Translations under genes and position numbers: made by a program
Source of the DNA: Bifidobacterium mizhiense
Lineage (GTDB): Bacteria; Actinomycetota; Actinomycetes; Actinomycetales; Bifidobacteriaceae
Direction of reading: 5' to 3'
Length of the DNA: 64,000 nucleotides
Assembly (NCBI RefSeq): GCF_020884755.1
Contig: NZ_BPWE01000001.1
Coordinates: forward strand, 496,001-560,000
In this document: positions 28,363-39,395 of the stretch, in pieces
Layout: each line of letters opens with the position of its first letter
Position numbering within the stretch: position 1 is the first letter of the stretch
Notes under the pieces: model-generated
The model's database searches: none
Seen by the model: the letters and a program-made list of their open reading frames with translations, nothing else
Told to the model about the DNA's origin: nothing

Positions 28363-28902
28363 TCACTTACCAGCCTTTCCAGCCTTGCGCAGGATGTGCT
28401 CATCGGCGTACTTGATGCCCTTGCCCTTGTAAGGCTCGGGAGCACGCAGGGCGCGGATGTTGGCCGCGGCCTGGCCGACAGCCTGCTTGTCGATGCCGGA
28501 GACGACCACTTCGTTGGCGTTCGGCGTCTCGAAGGTGATGCCCTCCGGGGGGTCGACAGTGATGGTGTGCGAGTAGCCCAGCGAGAACTCCAGGGACTTG
28601 CCCTTGGCGACCACGCGATAGCCGGTGCCGACGATCTGCAGGTGCTTGCTGTAGCCCTTGGAGACGCCTTCAACCATGGAAGCCACGATGGAGCGGCTCA
28701 GTCCGTGCTTGGCCTTGGTGGTGCGGTCCTCGTCGGCGGGGGTCATGATGATTTCGTTGCCCTCAACCTTGCCGGTGATGCCCTCAGGCAGCGTGTATGC
28801 GTCGGAACCCTTGGGGCCCTTGGCGGTGAATTCCTGGCCCTTGAAGGCCACCTCCACACCTGCCGGAACGGCGATGGGGAGCTTACCAATATGCGATGCC
28901 AT
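28363..28902 (-). CDS. rplF: 50S ribosomal protein L6
   Basis: L6 lies near the factor-binding site of the large subunit. The 179-residue product opens [32 protein letters not shown] and ends [29 protein letters not shown], the standard motif. It lies between rpsH and rplR. Confidence 0.97.
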   Translation of the reverse strand: MASHIGKLPIAVPAGVEVAFKGQEFTAKGPKGSDAYTLPEGITGKVEGNEIIMTPADEDRTTKAKHGLSRSIVASMVEGVSKGYSKHLQIVGTGYRVVAKGKSLEFSLGYSHTITVDPPEGITFETPNANEVVVSGIDKQAVGQAAANIRALRAPEPYKGKGIKYADEHILRKAGKAGK

Positions 28903-28918
28903 GTTCAGCTCTCCTTTC

Positions 28919-29317
28919 TCACCATACGTAGGCGACGATTTCGCCGCCGATGCCCCTGTCGAGGCATTCCTTCTGGGTCATCAGTCCCGAGCTGGTCGAG
29001 ATGATGGCGATTCCCAGCCCGCCCAGGGGCATGGGCAGGGAATCCGACTTGGCGTACCGGCGCAGACCGGGCTTGGAGACGCGCTTGATGCCCTGAATGG
29101 ACTGGCGTCCATCGGGACCGTACTTGAGCGTGATCTCCAGATCCTGCCCGACACGCGCCTCCTTGGCGCGGTAATCGGCGATGAAGCCTTCGCGCTTGAG
29201 AATCTGCGCGATGTTCGCCTTGAACTTGGAGTACGGCATGTCGACTGTTTCATGCTTGGCCGCACTCGCATTACGCAGACGTGTCAGCATGTCTGCGATG
29301 GGATCTGTCATTGTCAT
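28919..29317 (-). CDS. rpsH: 30S ribosomal protein S8
   Basis: S8 binds central 16S rRNA and in Escherichia coli represses the spc operon. The 132-residue product opens [31 protein letters not shown] and ends [24 protein letters not shown]. Confidence 0.97.
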   Translation of the reverse strand: MTMTDPIADMLTRLRNASAAKHETVDMPYSKFKANIAQILKREGFIADYRAKEARVGQDLEITLKYGPDGRQSIQGIKRVSKPGLRRYAKSDSLPMPLGGLGIAIISTSSGLMTQKECLDRGIGGEIVAYVW

Positions 29318-29397
29318 GTGGGCTTATGCCCTTCCTCGCCGTGGTTTCCGCCGCCGGGCAGCAATCTGCCTCGACCGCGGACCTTCAGCGTCGATCT

Positions 29398-29583
29398 TTA
29401 CCAACTGGACTTCGTCACACCCGGCAGCTCGCCGCGATGGGCCTTCTCGCGAAGGCAGATGCGGCACAGGCCGAACTTGCGATAGACGGAATGAGGACGA
29501 CCGCAGACCTGGCAGCGCGTGTAGCCACGCACCTTGAACTTCGGCTTGCGTGCCGCCTTGTTTCTCAGAGCGGTTTTTGCCAT
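29398..29583 (-). CDS. rpsZ: 30S ribosomal protein S14 type Z
   Basis: The 61-residue zinc-binding form of S14: [31 protein letters not shown] with CQVC and CRIC pairs forming the zinc site. It occupies the normal S14 position between rplE and rpsH, and lies one base after rplE. Confidence 0.96.
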   Translation of the reverse strand: MAKTALRNKAARKPKFKVRGYTRCQVCGRPHSVYRKFGLCRICLREKAHRGELPGVTKSSW

Positions 29584-29584
29584 A

Positions 29585-30157
29585 TCAGTTCTCCTTGAAG
29601 GGGAAGCCCAGCTGCTTGAGCAGCGCCCGGGCCTCCTGATCGTTCTTGGTGGAGGTCACCACGGTGATATCCATACCACGCTGGTGATCGATCTGATCAG
29701 GATCGATCTCGTGGAACATGGACTGCTCCGTGAGACCGAAGTTGTAGTTGCCCTGGCCGTCGAACTGACGGTCGCTGATGCCGCGGAAGTCGCGGATACG
29801 GGGCAGAGCCAGGGTCAGCAGTCGATCCAGGAACTCCCACATGCGCACGCCGCGCAGGGTGGCGAAGGCGCCGATGGCCTGTCCCTCACGCAGGTGGAAC
29901 TGCGCCACGGACTTCTTGGCCTTGGTGATCTTGGGCTTCTGGCCTGTGATGGCTGTCAGGTCCTTGACCGCGCCCTCAATCAGCTTGGAGTCGCGTGCCG
30001 CGGCCCCCACGCCCATGGAGACCACAACCTTCTCGATCCTGGGCACCTGCATGGGGTTGGAGAACTTAAACTCCTTCTCCAGCTCGGGCACGATGCTCTC
30101 GCGGTACTGCTGCAGCAAACGAGGGACTGCCGGTGCTTCAACGGTGGTATCGCTCAT
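29585..30157 (-). CDS. rplE: 50S ribosomal protein L5
   Basis: L5 binds 5S rRNA and contacts P-site tRNA. The 190-residue product has [42 protein letters not shown] and GIDPDQI-like [23 protein letters not shown]. Its start overlaps the rplX stop by four bases. Confidence 0.97.
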   Translation of the reverse strand: MSDTTVEAPAVPRLLQQYRESIVPELEKEFKFSNPMQVPRIEKVVVSMGVGAAARDSKLIEGAVKDLTAITGQKPKITKAKKSVAQFHLREGQAIGAFATLRGVRMWEFLDRLLTLALPRIRDFRGISDRQFDGQGNYNFGLTEQSMFHEIDPDQIDHQRGMDITVVTSTKNDQEARALLKQLGFPFKEN

Positions 30158-30489
30158 GACAGCTCCTTGCCTGACTTCTTGGCGAAGCGGGTGCGCACGA
30201 CCTTGACCTTGCCGTCACGCGCCTCCTCCTTGATGTTCACGCCGATGCGAGTCGGCTTCTTGGTCTCCGGGTCGATGACCATCACATTGGAGCGATGGAT
30301 GGGAGCCTCGGTCGGGACGATGCCCGACTCCTGACCCTGCTGGGTGGCTCGCACATGCTTCTTGACGATCTGAATACCCTCGACGATCAGACGGTCATTG
30401 GGCAGAATCCGCAGAACCTTGCCCTCCTTGCCGCGATCCTTGCCGCGGATGACCTTGACCTGGTCGCCTGTCTTGATCTTGGCTACCAC
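30154..30489 (-). CDS. rplX: 50S ribosomal protein L24
   Basis: L24 starts large-subunit assembly. The 111-residue product contains the KOW motif [35 protein letters not shown]. It lies one base after rplN and overlaps rplE. Confidence 0.97.
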   Translation of the reverse strand: MVAKIKTGDQVKVIRGKDRGKEGKVLRILPNDRLIVEGIQIVKKHVRATQQGQESGIVPTEAPIHRSNVMVIDPETKKPTRIGVNIKEEARDGKVKVVRTRFAKKSGKELS

Positions 30490-30490
30490 T

Positions 30491-30859
30491 TCAGATCACC
30501 TCCGGTGCCAGGGACACGATCTTCATGAAGCGCTTGTCGCGCAGCTCACGACCAACCGGTCCGAAGATACGAGTACCGCGGGGTTCACGGCCGGTGCCGA
30601 GGATGACCGCCGCGTTCTCGTCGAACTTGATGTAGGAGCCGTCATGACGACGATGCTCCTTGACCGTACGGACGACGACCGCCTTGACGACCTCGCCCTT
30701 CTTGACCGACCCGCCGGGAATGGCATCCTTGACGGTGGCGACAATCACATCGCCAATGCCGGCATAGCGTCGCTTCGACCCGCCGAGCACGCGGATGGCC
30801 AGGATCTCCTTGGCACCCGTGTTGTCGGCGACCTGAAGCCGCGATTCCTGCTGAATCAT
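30491..30859 (-). CDS. rplN: 50S ribosomal protein L14
   Basis: L14, 122 residues, [40 protein letters not shown], ending [24 protein letters not shown]. It forms an intersubunit bridge. It follows rpsQ after about 80 bases. Confidence 0.97.
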   Translation of the reverse strand: MIQQESRLQVADNTGAKEILAIRVLGGSKRRYAGIGDVIVATVKDAIPGGSVKKGEVVKAVVVRTVKEHRRHDGSYIKFDENAAVILGTGREPRGTRIFGPVGRELRDKRFMKIVSLAPEVI

Positions 30860-30938
30860 TGATTCTCCTTAGCCGCGCTGGTTCTCCGCAGACACCCCGC
30901 ACCAGGGCGGGATGAAATGCGGAGCCTGGCCGAACTTG

Positions 30939-31205
30939 TTACTTGGCGCGCTCGACGATGGAGTCGAGACGCCAGCGCTTGGTCTTGCTCAGAGGACGGG
31001 TCTCCATGATACTCACGAAGTCGCCCACATGGGCCTCGTTCTTCTCATCATGGGCCTTGACCTTGCGGTTGCTGCGGACGACCTTGCCGTACAGGGGGTG
31101 GGTCGAACGCTGCTCCAGCTCTACGGTGATGGTCTTGTCCATCTTGTCGGACACGACGTAGCCGCTGCGAACCTTGCGGAAGTTGCGCTCCTGCTTGTCA
31201 GCCAT
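30939..31205 (-). CDS. rpsQ: 30S ribosomal protein S17
   Basis: S17, 88 residues, an OB-fold 16S rRNA binder: [47 protein letters not shown]. It lies two bases after rpmC. Confidence 0.97.
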   Translation of the reverse strand: MADKQERNFRKVRSGYVVSDKMDKTITVELEQRSTHPLYGKVVRSNRKVKAHDEKNEAHVGDFVSIMETRPLSKTKRWRLDSIVERAK

Positions 31206-31207
31206 GC

Positions 31208-31471
31208 TTACTTCTCCTCAGCTTTGCTCTCGGCCTTTGCTTCGGCGGGCTCCTGGCTGATGCCCAGCTCGCGCTCACGCAGGACGGTGTACATCCTGGC
31301 GATGTCGTGCTTGACGGCCTTGAGGCGAGAGGTGTTCTCCAGCTGACCGGTGGCCGACTGGAAGCGCAGGTTGAACAGCTCTTCCTTGGACTTCTTCAGG
31401 AAATCCTCGATCTCCGCATTGGTCTTTTCATTCAGATTCTTGATGGAATACTCGGCTGTTCCGACTGACAT
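31208..31471 (-). CDS. rpmC: 50S ribosomal protein L29
   Basis: L29, 87 residues, near the peptide exit. The core [38 protein letters not shown] is typical; a charged 15-residue Ala/Glu/Lys tail extends it. The ATG overlaps the rplP stop by one base. Confidence 0.95.
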   Translation of the reverse strand: MSVGTAEYSIKNLNEKTNAEIEDFLKKSKEELFNLRFQSATGQLENTSRLKAVKHDIARMYTVLRERELGISQEPAEAKAESKAEEK

Positions 31472-31890
31472 CAGATGTCACCGCCTTCACGTGCAATAAT
31501 CCGGCACTTCATGGGAAGCTTGTCAGTAGCGCGGCGAAGGGCCTCGCGGGCCACATCCTCGCTCACGCCGCCGATCTCGAAGAGCACCCGGCCGGGACGG
31601 ACGTTGGCCACCCAGAACTCGGGCGCACCCTTGCCGGAACCCATTCGGGATCCCAGAGCGTGCTTGGTCAGGGGGCGATCCGGGAAGACCGTGATCCAGA
31701 CTCGGCCACCACGCTTGATGTACCGAGTCATGGCGATACGGGCCGCCTCGATCTGCCGATTGGTCAGGTAAGCCGGAGCCAGGGCCTGGATGCCGTAATC
31801 GCCGAAAGCGATCTCGTTGCCGCCCTTGGACATGCCCGAACGACCCGGACGATGCTGCTTGCGGTATTTAGTCCTCTTTGGGATAAGCAC
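31471..31890 (-). CDS. rplP: 50S ribosomal protein L16
   Basis: L16, 139 residues, organises the A-site side of the large subunit: [37 protein letters not shown], and [25 protein letters not shown]. The start is GTG with AAGGAG upstream. It follows rpsC by three bases. Confidence 0.97.
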   Translation of the reverse strand: MLIPKRTKYRKQHRPGRSGMSKGGNEIAFGDYGIQALAPAYLTNRQIEAARIAMTRYIKRGGRVWITVFPDRPLTKHALGSRMGSGKGAPEFWVANVRPGRVLFEIGGVSEDVAREALRRATDKLPMKCRIIAREGGDI

Positions 31891-31893
31891 GGC

Positions 31894-32739
31894 TCACTCC
31901 TTTGCTTCGGTTGCGACGGGTGCCGAGGCGGTCTGCTCCTGAGTCGCCGCCGGCGGCGTGGCCACACCGCTGTTCTGCTTGGCTGCATCCTGCTCGCGGC
32001 GGGTACGCCCCTCGGAGGGACGGACGCCACGACGAGGACGACGATCGCCGCGCCGACCGGGGCGGTTGTTCTGCTGAGCCTGCTGCTCCTCGAACTGACG
32101 CTCGGTCATATCGCCCTTGTAGATCCAGACCTTGACGCCGATGCGACCGTAGGTGGTCCTGGCCTCGAAGAAGCCATAGTCGATCAGGGCGCGCAGAGTC
32201 TGCAGGGGCACACGACCCTCGCGGTAGAACTCCGAACGGCTCATTTCGGCTCCACCCAGACGGCCGGACAGCTTGATCCTGATGCCCTTGGCGCCGGCCC
32301 GCATGGCATCCTGCTGAGCCTTGCGCATGGCCCGGCGGAAGGTGACGCGGTTGGTCAGCTGCTCAGCGATGCCCTGAGCCACCAGTTGGGCATCGATGGA
32401 GGCGTTCTTGACCTCGAAGATGTTCAGCTGGACCTGCTTGCCGGTGATCTTCTCCAGCTTGGCGCGCACACGCTCGGCTTCGGCTCCGCGACGGCCGATG
32501 ACGATGCCCGGCCGGGCGGTGTGGATGTCGACGCGCACACGGTCACGGGTCCGCTCGATGACGATCTTGGAGACGCCTGCGCGCTCCAGGTCCTTGTTCA
32601 TCTCCTTGCGGATCTTGTCGTCCTCAAGCACGAAGTCGCTGTAACGCTCCCCCGCCTTGTTGGAGTCGGAGTACCACTTGCTGCGGTGCTCCTCGGTGAT
32701 GCCGAGTCGGTACCCAAACGGGTTGATCTTCTGCCCCAT
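31894..32739 (-). CDS. rpsC: 30S ribosomal protein S3
   Basis: S3 lines the mRNA entry channel. The 281-residue product has [25 protein letters not shown], the KH motif ([38 protein letters not shown]), and a C-terminal extension of about 65 residues rich in Gln, Arg and Ala that is probably disordered. It starts at the base where rplV ends. Confidence 0.97.
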   Translation of the reverse strand: MGQKINPFGYRLGITEEHRSKWYSDSNKAGERYSDFVLEDDKIRKEMNKDLERAGVSKIVIERTRDRVRVDIHTARPGIVIGRRGAEAERVRAKLEKITGKQVQLNIFEVKNASIDAQLVAQGIAEQLTNRVTFRRAMRKAQQDAMRAGAKGIRIKLSGRLGGAEMSRSEFYREGRVPLQTLRALIDYGFFEARTTYGRIGVKVWIYKGDMTERQFEEQQAQQNNRPGRRGDRRPRRGVRPSEGRTRREQDAAKQNSGVATPPAATQEQTASAPVATEAKE

Positions 32740-33098
32740 TATCGGGCTCCTTCCTTGTCGGCCACCACGACGGTGATGTGGCTGGTCCGCTTGTTGATGC
32801 GGGCCGCACGACCCTGGGCGCGGGCGCGGAACCGCTTCAGGGTGGTTCCCTCGTCCACGTAGGTCTCACGAACCATCAGCTCGTTCTCGCGGAAGGGCTG
32901 GTTGGCCTTGTCCGCCTTGACACGCGCGTTGGCGATGGCGCTCTCCAGGCACTTGCGGACCGGAACGGCCGCGTCCTGGGGGGCGAATTTCAGAATGGTC
33001 ACGGCCTCGGTCGCCTGCTTGCCTCGGATGAGGTCGACGACGCGGCGAGCCTTGCGAGGCGTCACGCGAACGTGACGTGCAATTGCCTTAGCTTCCAT
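32739..33098 (-). CDS. rplV: 50S ribosomal protein L22
   Basis: L22, 119 residues, forms part of the exit-tunnel constriction with L4: [40 protein letters not shown] and the extended loop [24 protein letters not shown]. Confidence 0.97.
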   Translation of the reverse strand: MEAKAIARHVRVTPRKARRVVDLIRGKQATEAVTILKFAPQDAAVPVRKCLESAIANARVKADKANQPFRENELMVRETYVDEGTTLKRFRARAQGRAARINKRTSHITVVVADKEGAR

Positions 33099-33119
33099 GT
33101 GTCTCTACTCTCCCTCGCC

Positions 33120-33398
33120 TCAGCGGCGTGCTTTCTTGTCGTCCTTCACGTGACCCCTGAAGGTCCGGGTGGGGGCGAACTCGCCGAGCTTGTGGCCGAC
33201 CATGGCCTCGGTGACGAAGACCGGGACATGCTTGCGGCCATCGTGCACAGCGAAAGTGTGCCCGATGAAGTCCGGGGTGATCATGGAACGACGGGACCAG
33301 GTCTTGATGACGTTCTTGGTGCCCTTCTCGTTCTGCTCGTCGACTTTCTTCTGCAAGTGGGCGTCGACGAATGGGCCCTTCTTGATGCTACGAGTCAT
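33120..33398 (-). CDS. rpsS: 30S ribosomal protein S19
   Basis: S19, 92 residues, at the 30S head next to S13: [40 protein letters not shown] and [32 protein letters not shown]. Confidence 0.97.
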   Translation of the reverse strand: MTRSIKKGPFVDAHLQKKVDEQNEKGTKNVIKTWSRRSMITPDFIGHTFAVHDGRKHVPVFVTEAMVGHKLGEFAPTRTFRGHVKDDKKARR

Positions 33399-33413
33399 CT
33401 TTCCGACACTCCC

Positions 33414-34244
33414 TTACTTGCGGTTCTTACCATTTGGACGACGACGCACGATCATCTTGTTGGAGGCCTTCTTGGGCCTGCGGGTGCGAACCTCGCCCTT
33501 GCCCCAGGGAGACACTGGCGGCTTGCCGCCACGGGTGCGTCCGCCATGCGGGTGGTCGACCGGGTTCATGGATTCACCACGGGTGATAGGCCTGCGTCCC
33601 ATCCAACGGGCACGTCCTGCCTTGCCGAGCTGGACGTTGGCGTGGTCGTTGTTGCCGACTTCGCCCACCGTTGCACGGCAGCGGGAGTCGACGTTGCGAA
33701 TCTCGCCCGAGGGCATACGCAACTGGGCGTAAGCTCCGTCCTTGGCCACCAGCTGGACGGCAGCGCCAGCCGAGCGGGCGATCTTGGCGCCGCCCAGGGG
33801 CCGCAGCTCGATGGCGTGGACGATGGTGCCGGTGGGGATGTTGCGCAGAGGCAGGTTGTTGCCGGGCTTGATGTCGGCCTGGGGACCGGTCTCGATGACA
33901 TCGCCCTGCTTGATGCCCTGCGGCGCGATGATGTAGCGCTTCTCGCCATCTGCAAAGTGCAGAAGGGCAATGCGGGCCGAGCGGTTGGGATCATATTCGA
34001 TCTCAGCCACCTTGGCGGGCACGCCATCCTTGTCCCAACGACGGAAGTCGATGAGACGGTACTGGCGCTTGTGCCCGCCGCCACGGTGGCGGCTGGTGAC
34101 GCGACCATAGGAGTTACGTCCGCCGGTCTTGCTCAGCTTGCGAACCAGCGACTTCTCGGGCTTGGAGCGCGTGATTTCGGCGAAGTCCGAAACCGAGGCG
34201 TTGCGACGGCCCGCGGTCGTCGGCTTGTATGTACGGATAGCCAT
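33414..34244 (-). CDS. rplB: 50S ribosomal protein L2
   Basis: L2, 276 residues, is needed for subunit joining and peptidyl-transferase assembly: [34 protein letters not shown] and the conserved C-terminal [14 protein letters not shown]-like motif, here [25 protein letters not shown]. Confidence 0.97.
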   Translation of the reverse strand: MAIRTYKPTTAGRRNASVSDFAEITRSKPEKSLVRKLSKTGGRNSYGRVTSRHRGGGHKRQYRLIDFRRWDKDGVPAKVAEIEYDPNRSARIALLHFADGEKRYIIAPQGIKQGDVIETGPQADIKPGNNLPLRNIPTGTIVHAIELRPLGGAKIARSAGAAVQLVAKDGAYAQLRMPSGEIRNVDSRCRATVGEVGNNDHANVQLGKAGRARWMGRRPITRGESMNPVDHPHGGRTRGGKPPVSPWGKGEVRTRRPKKASNKMIVRRRPNGKNRK

Positions 34245-34279
34245 AATCTAGTTCTTCCTTAACTTTTCTCGGCTAGCCT

Positions 34280-34582
34280 TCAGTTGTTGGTACCGAAGAC
34301 ATCGATCGACTGGCCCTCGGCCACCTTGACGATGGCGCGCTTCTCGGCGGCGCGACGACCCCAGCCCGTACGGGTCCGGGTCCGCTTGCCCTGCCGATTG
34401 AGGGTGTTGACCGATGTGACCTTCACGTTGAAGATCTGCTCGATGGCCTGCTTGATGGCGACCTTGTTGGCATCAGGGTCCACCACGAATGTGTACTGGC
34501 CGCGGTCCGAGTTGGCGTAGCTCTTCTCGGAGACGACCGGGCGCAGAATGATGTCGTGTGCTGGCTTGTGAATAGCTGCCAT
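34280..34582 (-). CDS. rplW: 50S ribosomal protein L23
   Basis: L23, 100 residues, is the docking site for SRP and trigger factor: [41 protein letters not shown]. The frame is open into rplD, but the ATG at 34582, six bases after the rplD stop, gives the family length. Confidence 0.96.
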   Translation of the reverse strand: MAAIHKPAHDIILRPVVSEKSYANSDRGQYTFVVDPDANKVAIKQAIEQIFNVKVTSVNTLNRQGKRTRTRTGWGRRAAEKRAIVKVAEGQSIDVFGTNN

Positions 34583-34587
34583 GAAAA

Positions 34588-35262
34588 TCAGGCCTCCTTG
34601 ACGGTCTCGGACTTGGCGCCGCCCTTGACAGCCAGGAAGGCATCGAAGCCATCCTTGCTGAAGACGACATCCTCGGCCGTGACCACATCGTAGGTGTTGA
34701 GCTGATCGGCGAAGAGGACATGGACGGTGGGCAGGTTCCTGACGGAGAGCCACTCGTTGATGTTCTCGCGGGACAGCACGACGGTGGTGAATCGGTTGTC
34801 GACCAGGGGCAGCAGTGCTGCCTTGGCGGCCTTGGTGGACGGGGTCTCGCCAATGCCGAAGTCGACCACGTGCACGCGTCCGGCGTTGACCCGGTCGGAC
34901 AGGACGTAGCGCAGGGCTGCGGCCTTCATCTTCTTGGGGGTGCGCTGGGAGTAGTCACGCGGCTGCGGGCCGTGGACAATGGCGCCACCGGTCCACTGGG
35001 GAGCACGGATGGAGCCCTGACGAGCACGACCGGTGCCCTTCTGCTTCCAAGGCTTGCGGCCGCCGCCGGAGACGGTGGACCGGGTCTTGACCGAGTGTGT
35101 GCCCTGGCGGGCCGCAGCCAGCTGGGCCACGACCACCTGGTGGATCAGCGGCACATGCGAGCGGACATCCTCCTCGGCGATGCCGAAGATCTGCTCGGGT
35201 GCATCCACGGTCCCGGTGTTCTTGCCCTGGGCGTCGGTGATGTTCAGAGTCAACTTAGCCAT
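34588..35262 (-). CDS. rplD: 50S ribosomal protein L4
   Basis: L4, 224 residues, reaches into the exit tunnel. It has [51 protein letters not shown], the tunnel loop. In some bacteria L4 represses the S10 operon; no evidence for that is visible here beyond the untranslated leader before rpsJ. Confidence 0.97.
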   Translation of the reverse strand: MAKLTLNITDAQGKNTGTVDAPEQIFGIAEEDVRSHVPLIHQVVVAQLAAARQGTHSVKTRSTVSGGGRKPWKQKGTGRARQGSIRAPQWTGGAIVHGPQPRDYSQRTPKKMKAAALRYVLSDRVNAGRVHVVDFGIGETPSTKAAKAALLPLVDNRFTTVVLSRENINEWLSVRNLPTVHVLFADQLNTYDVVTAEDVVFSKDGFDAFLAVKGGAKSETVKEA

Positions 35263-35266
35263 GGTT

Positions 35267-35920
35267 TCAGGCTCCCTTCACTGCCGAACGAACCAGGACG
35301 ATGGCGCCGCGGGGCCCGGGCAGGGCACCCTTGATGGCGATGACGCCCTTCTCGGCATCTGCGGAGACGATGGTCAGGTTCTGGACGGTCGAGGTGTCAT
35401 GACCCATACGGCCGGCCATCCGCTTGCCCTTGAGGATGCGGCTGGGCGTGGCGCAGGCGCCCACCGAACCGGGACGGCGCTCGTTCTTGTGCGAGCCGTG
35501 GGTGCGGCGGTAGGACTTGAAGCCCCAACGCTTGATGGTGCCGGCAAAGCCCTTGCCCTTGGTGGTGCCGGTCACATCGACCTCGCTGCCCTCGGGCAGC
35601 AGATCCAGGCCCAGCTCCTGGCCGGGCTGATAGCTGTCGGCATCGGCGGTGCGGACCTCGACCAAGTGGCGACGCGGGGTCACTCCGGCCTTGGCGAAGT
35701 GTCCAGCCAGTGGCTTGGTCACCTTGGTGGGGTCGATCTGTCCGTAGCCGATCTGGATGGCCTGGTAGCCGTCCTTTTCCTGATTCTTGACCGCGGTCAC
35801 CACGTTGGTGGACACATCCACCAGGGTCACCGGGACGAAGAAGCCGTTCTCGTCCCAGACCTGGGACATGCCCAGCTTGCGGCCCAGGAGAGCCTTGTGG
35901 TTCCTCTGCTCTTCAGCCAT
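35267..35920 (-). CDS. rplC: 50S ribosomal protein L3
   Basis: L3, about 217 residues, near the peptidyl-transferase centre: [35 protein letters not shown] and [38 protein letters not shown]. The frame extends 11 codons upstream, but the ATG giving [15 protein letters not shown] with AGGAGG upstream is the likely start. Confidence 0.96.
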   Translation of the reverse strand: MAEEQRNHKALLGRKLGMSQVWDENGFFVPVTLVDVSTNVVTAVKNQEKDGYQAIQIGYGQIDPTKVTKPLAGHFAKAGVTPRRHLVEVRTADADSYQPGQELGLDLLPEGSEVDVTGTTKGKGFAGTIKRWGFKSYRRTHGSHKNERRPGSVGACATPSRILKGKRMAGRMGHDTSTVQNLTIVSADAEKGVIAIKGALPGPRGAIVLVRSAVKGA

Positions 35921-35936
35921 GCGGTTTCCTCCTCCC

Positions 35937-36245
35937 CTACAGCTTGATCTCAATGTTGACGTCCGCCGGCAGATCGATGTGCATCAGCGAATCCACAGCC
36001 TTGGGCGTGGGATCCACGATGTCGATCAAGCGCTTGTGGGTGCGCATCTCGAAGTGCTCGCGGGAGTCCTTGTACTTATGAGGAGAACGGATGACGACAT
36101 ACACGTTCTTCTCAGTCGGCAGCGGAACGGGGCCAACCACAGTTGCGCCCGCGTTCGTCACCGTCTCGACGATCTTCTTCGCCGATTGGTCGATGACCTC
36201 GTGGTCATAGGACTTTAGCCTGATGCGGATTTTCTGTCCCGCCAT
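35937..36245 (-). CDS. rpsJ: 30S ribosomal protein S10
   Basis: S10 (NusE), 102 residues, works in the 30S head and in antitermination: [47 protein letters not shown], ending [26 protein letters not shown]. It is the first gene of the ribosomal cluster. Confidence 0.97.
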   Translation of the reverse strand: MAGQKIRIRLKSYDHEVIDQSAKKIVETVTNAGATVVGPVPLPTEKNVYVVIRSPHKYKDSREHFEMRTHKRLIDIVDPTPKAVDSLMHIDLPADVNIEIKL

Positions 36246-36405
36246 TGCCGTCCGCCCTTTCTAGCGATCTATGAACTGATTACCCAGTCTGTTTCGAGGG
36301 CACGGAACGACAGCCACAGGAGACATTCCTCCCGACAGGCCTCAGCCGGATCCATGCGCAGCCGTGGAGAATCCCGTGGGGATGGGACTCCTCGCTGCAC
36401 CCGCT

Positions 36406-36434
36406 ATTGTGATTGACAAAATGCGAGCCCAAAA
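36406..36434 (-). promoter_or_regulatory. Candidate promoter of the S10 ribosomal cluster
   Basis: On the minus strand TTTTGG (36429-36434) and CACAAT (36406-36411) are spaced by 17 bases, giving a leader of about 155 bases before rpsJ. The -35 is poor, so the call is tentative. The rest of the 285-base gap between adhE and rpsJ holds the adhE terminator and the untranslated leader. Confidence 0.35.
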
Positions 36435-36457
36435 CAGGCAACTTTCTTATTAAAGCA

Positions 36458-36513
36458 CGAGGGTTCCCCTAGAAGAATCCGGGCGTGTCGCGCCGCTTCC
36501 AGGGGAACCCTCG
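36458..36513 (-). terminator. Terminator hairpin of adhE
   Basis: A perfect 13-bp stem (36458-36470 with 36501-36513) starts 18 bases after the adhE stop. The tail TGCTTTAATAAG is only moderately T-rich. Confidence 0.7.
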
Positions 36514-36530
36514 CCTCAATTCCGGCCCTG

Positions 36531-39296
36531 TCAGGCCCGCTGGGAGGCCTCCTGGACCACATCCTCGCACTGGCGGGCCACCCTCATCCGGTGGCCCTCC
36601 TCCTGGCTGACCCCATAGTAGGCGGCCACGGCGATGTCCTTCATGTCCTCAATCAGCGGAATGCGGGGGTTGGCTGGCGTGCACTGGTCCTCATAGGCCC
36701 GCATGCCAATCTGATCCAAGGACTGCCAGTAGAGGTCTTCATCCACTCCGGCAGCCTGGAAGGAGGCATCCATGCCCAGGCGCTCGTCCCTGTAGGATTC
36801 CACAGCACGTGCCAGGAGCTCCACCCCCTCCTCGGGAGTAGCGGATTCGATACCCAGCACATGGGCCATCTGCCTGTAGCGCTCCGGGGCCACATACTCG
36901 CTGTACTTGGGCCAGCTGGTCGGCTCCTCCGGGATGCGTCCGTTGTAGCGGATCACATAGGGCAGGAGGATGGAGTTGGCGCGCCCATGGGCCACATGGC
37001 AGAGGGCTCCGATGGTATGCGCCATGCCGTGGCACATGCCCAGGAAGGCCGAGCCGAAGGCCATGCCCGCCATGGTCGCCGCATTGTGCATCTTCTCCTG
37101 GGCGCGTACCTTGACCTCGCCGCCCGCGGTGCCCACGGCAGGCTCCAGGTTGTCCCAGATCAGCTTGGCCGCATGCAGGGCCATGGCGTCGGTGTAGTCG
37201 TTGGCGTAGACCGAGACGAAGGCCTCCATGCAGTGGGTCAGGGCATCGAAGCCCGAGTCGCAGGCAAGCCTCTTGGGCTGGGTACGGGCCAGAACCGGAT
37301 CCACGATGGCCACGCTGGGGGTCAGGGCGTAGTCGGTGATGGGGTACTTGTATCCGGTCTTATGGTCGGTGATGACCGCGAACGGGGTGACCTCCGAACC
37401 TGTGCCCGAGGAGGTGGGAATGCAGACCAGCTTGGCCTTGGTGCCCAGGGGCGGAATCTTGAAGGCCCGCTTGCGGATGTCGAAGAACTTCTCGCGGACA
37501 TCGGCAAAGGAGATCTCCGGATGCTCATAGAGCAGCCACATGATCTTGGCCGCGTCCATGGGACTGCCGCCGCCCACGGCGATGATGGTATCGGGGCCGA
37601 ACTCATCACGCATCATAGTCGCGCCGCGCTCCACCGTCTCGACGCTGGGCTCCGGCTCTACGTAGTCAATGATGCGGAAGGTGACCGGCTCAGGCCGGGC
37701 CCGCAGCTGATCGATGATCTTGTCGACGATTCCCAGCTGCTCCATGACCCTGTCGCAGACGATGACGGCCCGGCGAATGCCGAACATGTCACGCAGATAG
37801 CGGACGGAGTTGGGCTCGAAGTAGGTCTTGGCCGGCACCTTGAACCACTGCATGTTGTTGTTCCTCCGCGCAATCCGCTTGATGTTGATCAGATTGACCG
37901 CCTGGACGTTCCCCGAGACCGAGTTGCCGCCGTAGGACCCGCAGCCCAGGGTCAGGGAGGGGGCGATGGCGTTGTAGATGTCGCCGATGCCGCCCAGGGA
38001 GCTGGGCTGGTTCCAGACAATCCGACAGGCGTGCATGCGCTGGCCGTACTCGCGCACCAGCCTCTCGTCATCGGTATGGATGGCCGCCGTGTGCCCGGCG
38101 CCGTAGCGCAGCATCTGCTCGCAGAGGGTGAAACCTTCCTCCTTATTGCTGGCCTTGAGCACGGCCTGCACCGGAGCCAGCTTCTCCAGGGTCAGGGGTT
38201 CCATGGGGCCGACCTGGTCGCATTGGGCTGCCAGGATGGTCGCATCCTCGGGGATCTCGAAGCCGGCCTGGCGGGCGATGAACTGGGGGGACTTGCCCGG
38301 TACCTCGGAGTTGAGCCTGGGAGCGGGAGCATCAGCACCGGCATGGGCCCGCACGCCGAACATGTACTCCTCCAGCTTGGCCTTCTCCTCAGGGTTGACG
38401 AAGTAGGCCTTGCGCCGCTTCATCTCCTCGACCACCCGGTCATGCACATCCTGATGGGCGATGATGGCCTGCTCTGTGGCGCAGATCATGCCGTAGTCGA
38501 AATGCTTGGACAGGATAAGGTCGTTGACGGCCCGTGGGACGTTGACCCTGCGATCCACATAGGCCGGGGCATTGCCTGCACCTACGCCCAAGGCCGGTTT
38601 TCCCGAGGAGTAGGCGGCCTTGACCATACCGGTACCGCCGGTGGCCAGGATGGTGGCCACGCCGGGGTGCTGCATGAGCGCACCGGTGGCCTCGACCGAG
38701 GGGTGTTCGATCCACTGGATGCAATCCTGCGGTGCGCCTGCCTCGATGGCGGCGTCGCGGACGATCCTTGCCGCCTCCACCGAGCAACGTTGGGCGTAGG
38801 GGTGGAATCCGAAGACAATGGGACAGCGGGTCTTCAGGGCCAGCAGCGATTTGAAGATGGCTGTCGAAGTGGGGTTGGTCACCGGGGTCACGCCAGCCAC
38901 GACTCCAACCGGCTCGGCCACCTCGATGATACCGTCCACATCGTTCTCACTGATGATGCCCACAGTGCGCTGCCTGGCCAGGTAGTTGGTCACATGCTCG
39001 CAGGCGAAGATGTTCTTGGTGGCCTTGTCTTCCACCAGGCCTCGACCGGTCTCCTCGACGGCCATCTGTGCCAGGGGCAGGTGCTGGTTCAGGGCCGCGA
39101 TCGAGGCCTTGGCCACGATCCGATCCACCTGTTCCTGGTCGAGCTCCTCAAAGGCGTGCAAAGCCGACTGCGCTCGGACGACCAGGGCATCCACCTCCCT
39201 GCGGGCCAGCTCAGTGCTGTCGGCCCGGGCGCCTTCCCTGCCGGCTTCTGGCTCCTTCACTTGATGGTCATGCTTCTGCTTCTGCGTTCCAGCCAA
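36531..39296 (-). CDS. adhE: Bifunctional acetaldehyde-CoA/alcohol dehydrogenase
   Basis: AdhE reduces acetyl-CoA to acetaldehyde and then ethanol, regenerating two NAD+, a key redox sink beside the bifid shunt. The N-terminal aldehyde dehydrogenase half contains the catalytic Cys in DYGMICATEQAII and GVAGVTPVTNPTSTAIFK-like VVAGVTPVTNPTSTAIFKSL; the C-terminal half is an iron alcohol dehydrogenase with IIAVGGGSPMDAAKIMWLLYEHP, PTSSGTGSEVTPF and metal-binding GMCHGMAHTIGALCHVAHG. Near the 5' end an ATG at 39314 is followed at once by AGGAGG, which looks like the ribosome site for TTG at 39296 nine bases later; I choose TTG, 921 residues. The gene is alone between a terminator and a Rex-like operator. 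Confidence 0.95.
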   Translation of the reverse strand: MAGTQKQKHDHQVKEPEAGREGARADSTELARREVDALVVRAQSALHAFEELDQEQVDRIVAKASIAALNQHLPLAQMAVEETGRGLVEDKATKNIFACEHVTNYLARQRTVGIISENDVDGIIEVAEPVGVVAGVTPVTNPTSTAIFKSLLALKTRCPIVFGFHPYAQRCSVEAARIVRDAAIEAGAPQDCIQWIEHPSVEATGALMQHPGVATILATGGTGMVKAAYSSGKPALGVGAGNAPAYVDRRVNVPRAVNDLILSKHFDYGMICATEQAIIAHQDVHDRVVEEMKRRKAYFVNPEEKAKLEEYMFGVRAHAGADAPAPRLNSEVPGKSPQFIARQAGFEIPEDATILAAQCDQVGPMEPLTLEKLAPVQAVLKASNKEEGFTLCEQMLRYGAGHTAAIHTDDERLVREYGQRMHACRIVWNQPSSLGGIGDIYNAIAPSLTLGCGSYGGNSVSGNVQAVNLINIKRIARRNNNMQWFKVPAKTYFEPNSVRYLRDMFGIRRAVIVCDRVMEQLGIVDKIIDQLRARPEPVTFRIIDYVEPEPSVETVERGATMMRDEFGPDTIIAVGGGSPMDAAKIMWLLYEHPEISFADVREKFFDIRKRAFKIPPLGTKAKLVCIPTSSGTGSEVTPFAVITDHKTGYKYPITDYALTPSVAIVDPVLARTQPKRLACDSGFDALTHCMEAFVSVYANDYTDAMALHAAKLIWDNLEPAVGTAGGEVKVRAQEKMHNAATMAGMAFGSAFLGMCHGMAHTIGALCHVAHGRANSILLPYVIRYNGRIPEEPTSWPKYSEYVAPERYRQMAHVLGIESATPEEGVELLARAVESYRDERLGMDASFQAAGVDEDLYWQSLDQIGMRAYEDQCTPANPRIPLIEDMKDIAVAAYYGVSQEEGHRMRVARQCEDVVQEASQRA

Positions 39297-39395
39297 GATA
39301 TTGGCCCTCCTCATGTTCCGCGAATACCGATGAGGGCCAGCAGAAAGTCTGAGGCGGTCTCAGACCGCGCCGGTCCACGAAAGGCATCCGTCATA